From Xylaria sp. FL1777 (taxonomy: Eukaryota > Ascomycota > Sordariomycetes > Xylariales > Xylariaceae): a DNA stretch of 64,000 bases. The stretch's first letter is position 1. Every line of letters starts with the position of its first letter. Both the position numbers and the translations under genes were made by a program. The DNA lies in the NCBI GenBank assembly GCA_022578965.1, contig MU400544.1:186001-250000 (forward strand), written 5' to 3'. This document shows positions 62,332-64,000 of the stretch, piece by piece. The notes below the pieces were generated by a model. That model had not been told where the DNA came from. It did not search any database and was given only the letters and a program-made list of their open reading frames with translations.

Positions 62332-62803
62332 GGCCGTGCCAACCGTCCCTGTGTGCAATCGTATTGGCAGTAAGTTGACAATGAATGTATCGTTGTTGCG
62401 AGGACGACTTTGAATACCTACTCAAAATTTAGTGGGGATGCGAAAGAAGAGCGAATCAATTTGATTGGCCGGGTCAGCCAGCCAATCAAAAATTGCACAA
62501 TTGCACTAATTCTTGGCGTGGGTCACTGGTATCTGCACTGAAGATGCTTGTGCTTCAAGTTTGAGGATGTTAATGAGGTTTCACAATATTTTTTAAGATA
62601 AATTCGACTATCTAGAGGTGGCATTGGTGCTTTCAATGGATAATTTTACTTATCTTCGCGATCTACTATTGATGAAAGCATTTATGAAACCCACGACGGG
62701 CTGAGGCGTTGTGGACAAATAAAGGACATAAACAGCAAAACTTACCTTGGGTATCATCCTCAGAACCTCTCTAAACCTCTCTCAACAGCTCAAATCACAC
62801 ATC
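62332..62803. promoter_or_regulatory. Divergent promoter of mS35 and ALG13
   Basis: 472 bp between divergent starts. It contains CCAATC at 62479-62484 (reverse orientation GATTGG at 62464-62469), possible CCAAT-box sites. No gene is seen. Confidence 0.4.
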
Positions 62804-63559
62804 ATGTCGGAAGCCAAGCCAGACAACGTGCGCGAAAAGCTCACACGAACTGCGTTCGTAACTATTGGCGCCACTGCCGGTTTTAGAAATCTTCTGCAAG
62901 AAGTCGTGTCTCCCAAGTTCCTCACGACACTTGGGTCCCTAAAATTCACGGACCTCATCGTCCAGTGCGGCCCTGACCTGGGATATTTCGAGACCATAAT
63001 TCCCAATGATAGCCAAAACTCCTATGGCGTGAAGATCACGGCCTTCTCATATGCGCCCGATCTCAACAAGTATTTCACACTGGCTTCCCGTGGTGACGAT
63101 GATGAAAATAATAATGGCAAACGAGAGTGTGGAGTTATAATCTCACATGCAGGTGTGTTCTAATCTCCTACCATTATTGACATTGAAATAGCTCACTCTC
63201 TACGCTAGGATCTGGCAGCATCATCGGAGCTCTCGAATTTGATTCCAAGCTGGTCGCGGTTCCAAACCCAGGGCTCATGGACAACCACCAACTCGAGATT
63301 GCAGAAGAGATGGAATCTCAAGGCTTCCTTATACATGGCACACTCGGGTACGCCATCTTTTGGCTTCCCTATTTACACCCACTCCCGCTCCTCCGCAAAG
63401 ATGTTAACAAGTATGCCATATAGGTCAGTTGCAGAGGCTGTTGAGAAGATCGATACAATGGCGCTACGAAAATGGCCACCTGGACCATCACCTGGTTCTG
63501 CCTATCAGAAGGGAGGGCTCTGGGAAGCCATCAACGAGCTGATGCCACAGTCTTCCTGA
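62804..63559 (+). CDS. ALG13: UDP-GlcNAc transferase catalytic subunit ALG13
   Basis: Catalytic half of the Alg13/Alg14 enzyme, which adds the second GlcNAc to dolichol-PP-GlcNAc on the cytosolic ER face in N-glycan synthesis; membrane anchoring is by Alg14. The join is 62804-63152, 63209-63347, 63424-63559, giving 207 residues. Start block: RTAFVTIGATAGFRNLLQEV, then LIVQCGPD. The UDP-GlcNAc-binding signature is restored across intron 1 as GVIISHAGSGSIIGALEF, followed by VAVPNPGLMDNHQLEIAEEM. Intron 2 restores HGTLGSVAEAVEKID. The tail is Pro/Gly-rich (WPPGPSPGSAYQKGGLWEAI). The frame opens upstream at a TTG, but the first ATG is 62804. It is longer at the C-terminus than some Alg13 proteins but within the fungal range. 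Confidence 0.92.
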
Positions 63560-64000
63560 GCGTGTAAGTGCAGATCTTCTGCGGAATGGGAATTAAAGTG
63601 CCGGGCTCTCAGTCTCCAGAGTAATTATTCTAAACTGGCCGGATTTAGTGGCGTTTGGCGTTGAAATAGGGAGATACCCCGAGACAACTTTCTCCTTCTT
63701 ATTATTTTGTCTACTCTCAAAACTATGGCGTGGTTTTGACATCTCCGGTATAATTCGGCTCCCGGTATGATGATATTCTATACCATTGTCGGTACTCAGC
63801 ACTCCAACTGGGCCATAATCACATGAAGCCGAAGGGCTCTTGTCTCAGGTAACACCAGCATCTCACCGAGTCCTGCACTCAAATTGAATCTGAGTACTGC
63901 TCGTATTCGCCTAGGATGATGAACAAAAACATTCAGAAATATAATTCGAAATAGGCAGTTAGGAGAACAATAGGGTTCTCAGAAGGCCAGACACATCAAC
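63560..64000. other. Gene-free right edge
   Basis: No gene is supported in the last 440 bases; the frame at 63593-63802 (-) has no recognisable content. Confidence 0.4.

Noticed and set aside
1..64000. CRISPR array, operon, prokaryotic insertion sequence or biosynthetic gene cluster
   Set aside because: None seen: no regularly spaced short repeats, no backbone synthase genes, and all genes have fungal intron structure or fungal family signatures.

Overview
The window is nuclear DNA of a filamentous ascomycete (Pezizomycotina; Sordariomycetes is my best guess). The support is compact genes with short GT-AG introns and CTAAC/CTAAT-type branch points, fungal-type versions of ATG2, a PEX30-family peroxin, GPI11, ALG13 and mS35, and a 23.5 kb block of very AT-rich DNA that looks like repeat-induced point mutation (RIP) of transposons. 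I worked by eye; intron joins were checked for reading phase and for continuity of family motifs.

Layout. 2.0-4.2 kb: flavin amine oxidase. 5.2-11.6 kb: ATG2. 12.9-13.05 kb: small one-pass membrane protein candidate. 13.9-15.4 kb: PEX30-family peroxin, divergent from the exosome subunit RRP4 (16.1-17.3 kb). 17.7-18.3 kb: tandem duplication carrying two tRNA-like Pol III elements. 18.7-20.4 kb: membrane-anchored ALDH3-type fatty aldehyde dehydrogenase. 21.0-44.5 kb: AT-rich island. 44.8-45.4 kb: ribosomal protein eL22. 45.7-46.8 kb: mitochondrial carrier. 48.9-50.1 kb: secreted PLC-like phosphodiesterase. 51.0-52.7 kb: DOMON/cytochrome b561 protein. 54.0-55.6 kb: secreted Thr-rich protein with eight exons. 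56.5 kb: intron-containing tRNA-Val(CAC). 57.3-58.1 kb: GPI11. 58.8-59.8 kb: translin. 60.2-60.4 kb: U2 snRNA. 61.1-62.3 kb: mitoribosomal mS35, divergent from ALG13 (62.8-63.6 kb).

The island is the most informative part. It resolves into three LTR retrotransposons nested inside one another, each about 7.8-7.9 kb once the insertions are subtracted. The outer element (21014-44543) has 221-bp LTRs that align end to end with only transition differences. The middle element lies at about 27478-43190. The inner element (35027-42895) has 193-bp LTRs and a perfect 5-bp target duplication. Degenerate Ty3/gypsy reverse transcriptase motifs are readable in all three: minus, plus and minus strand respectively. 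The outer element landed in what must have been a promoter region of under 0.9 kb between the divergent ALDH and eL22 genes. RIP damage stops inside its LTRs: in each LTR the half facing the host gene is nearly intact.

The remaining genes are mainly housekeeping functions (autophagy, peroxisome shape, RNA decay, ER glycosylation, GPI anchors, mitochondrial translation, splicing). A stretch at 48.9-55.6 kb is richer in secreted or surface proteins and has long gene-free gaps. I see no operon-like pathway, no biosynthetic cluster, no CRISPR array and no prokaryotic or viral genes.
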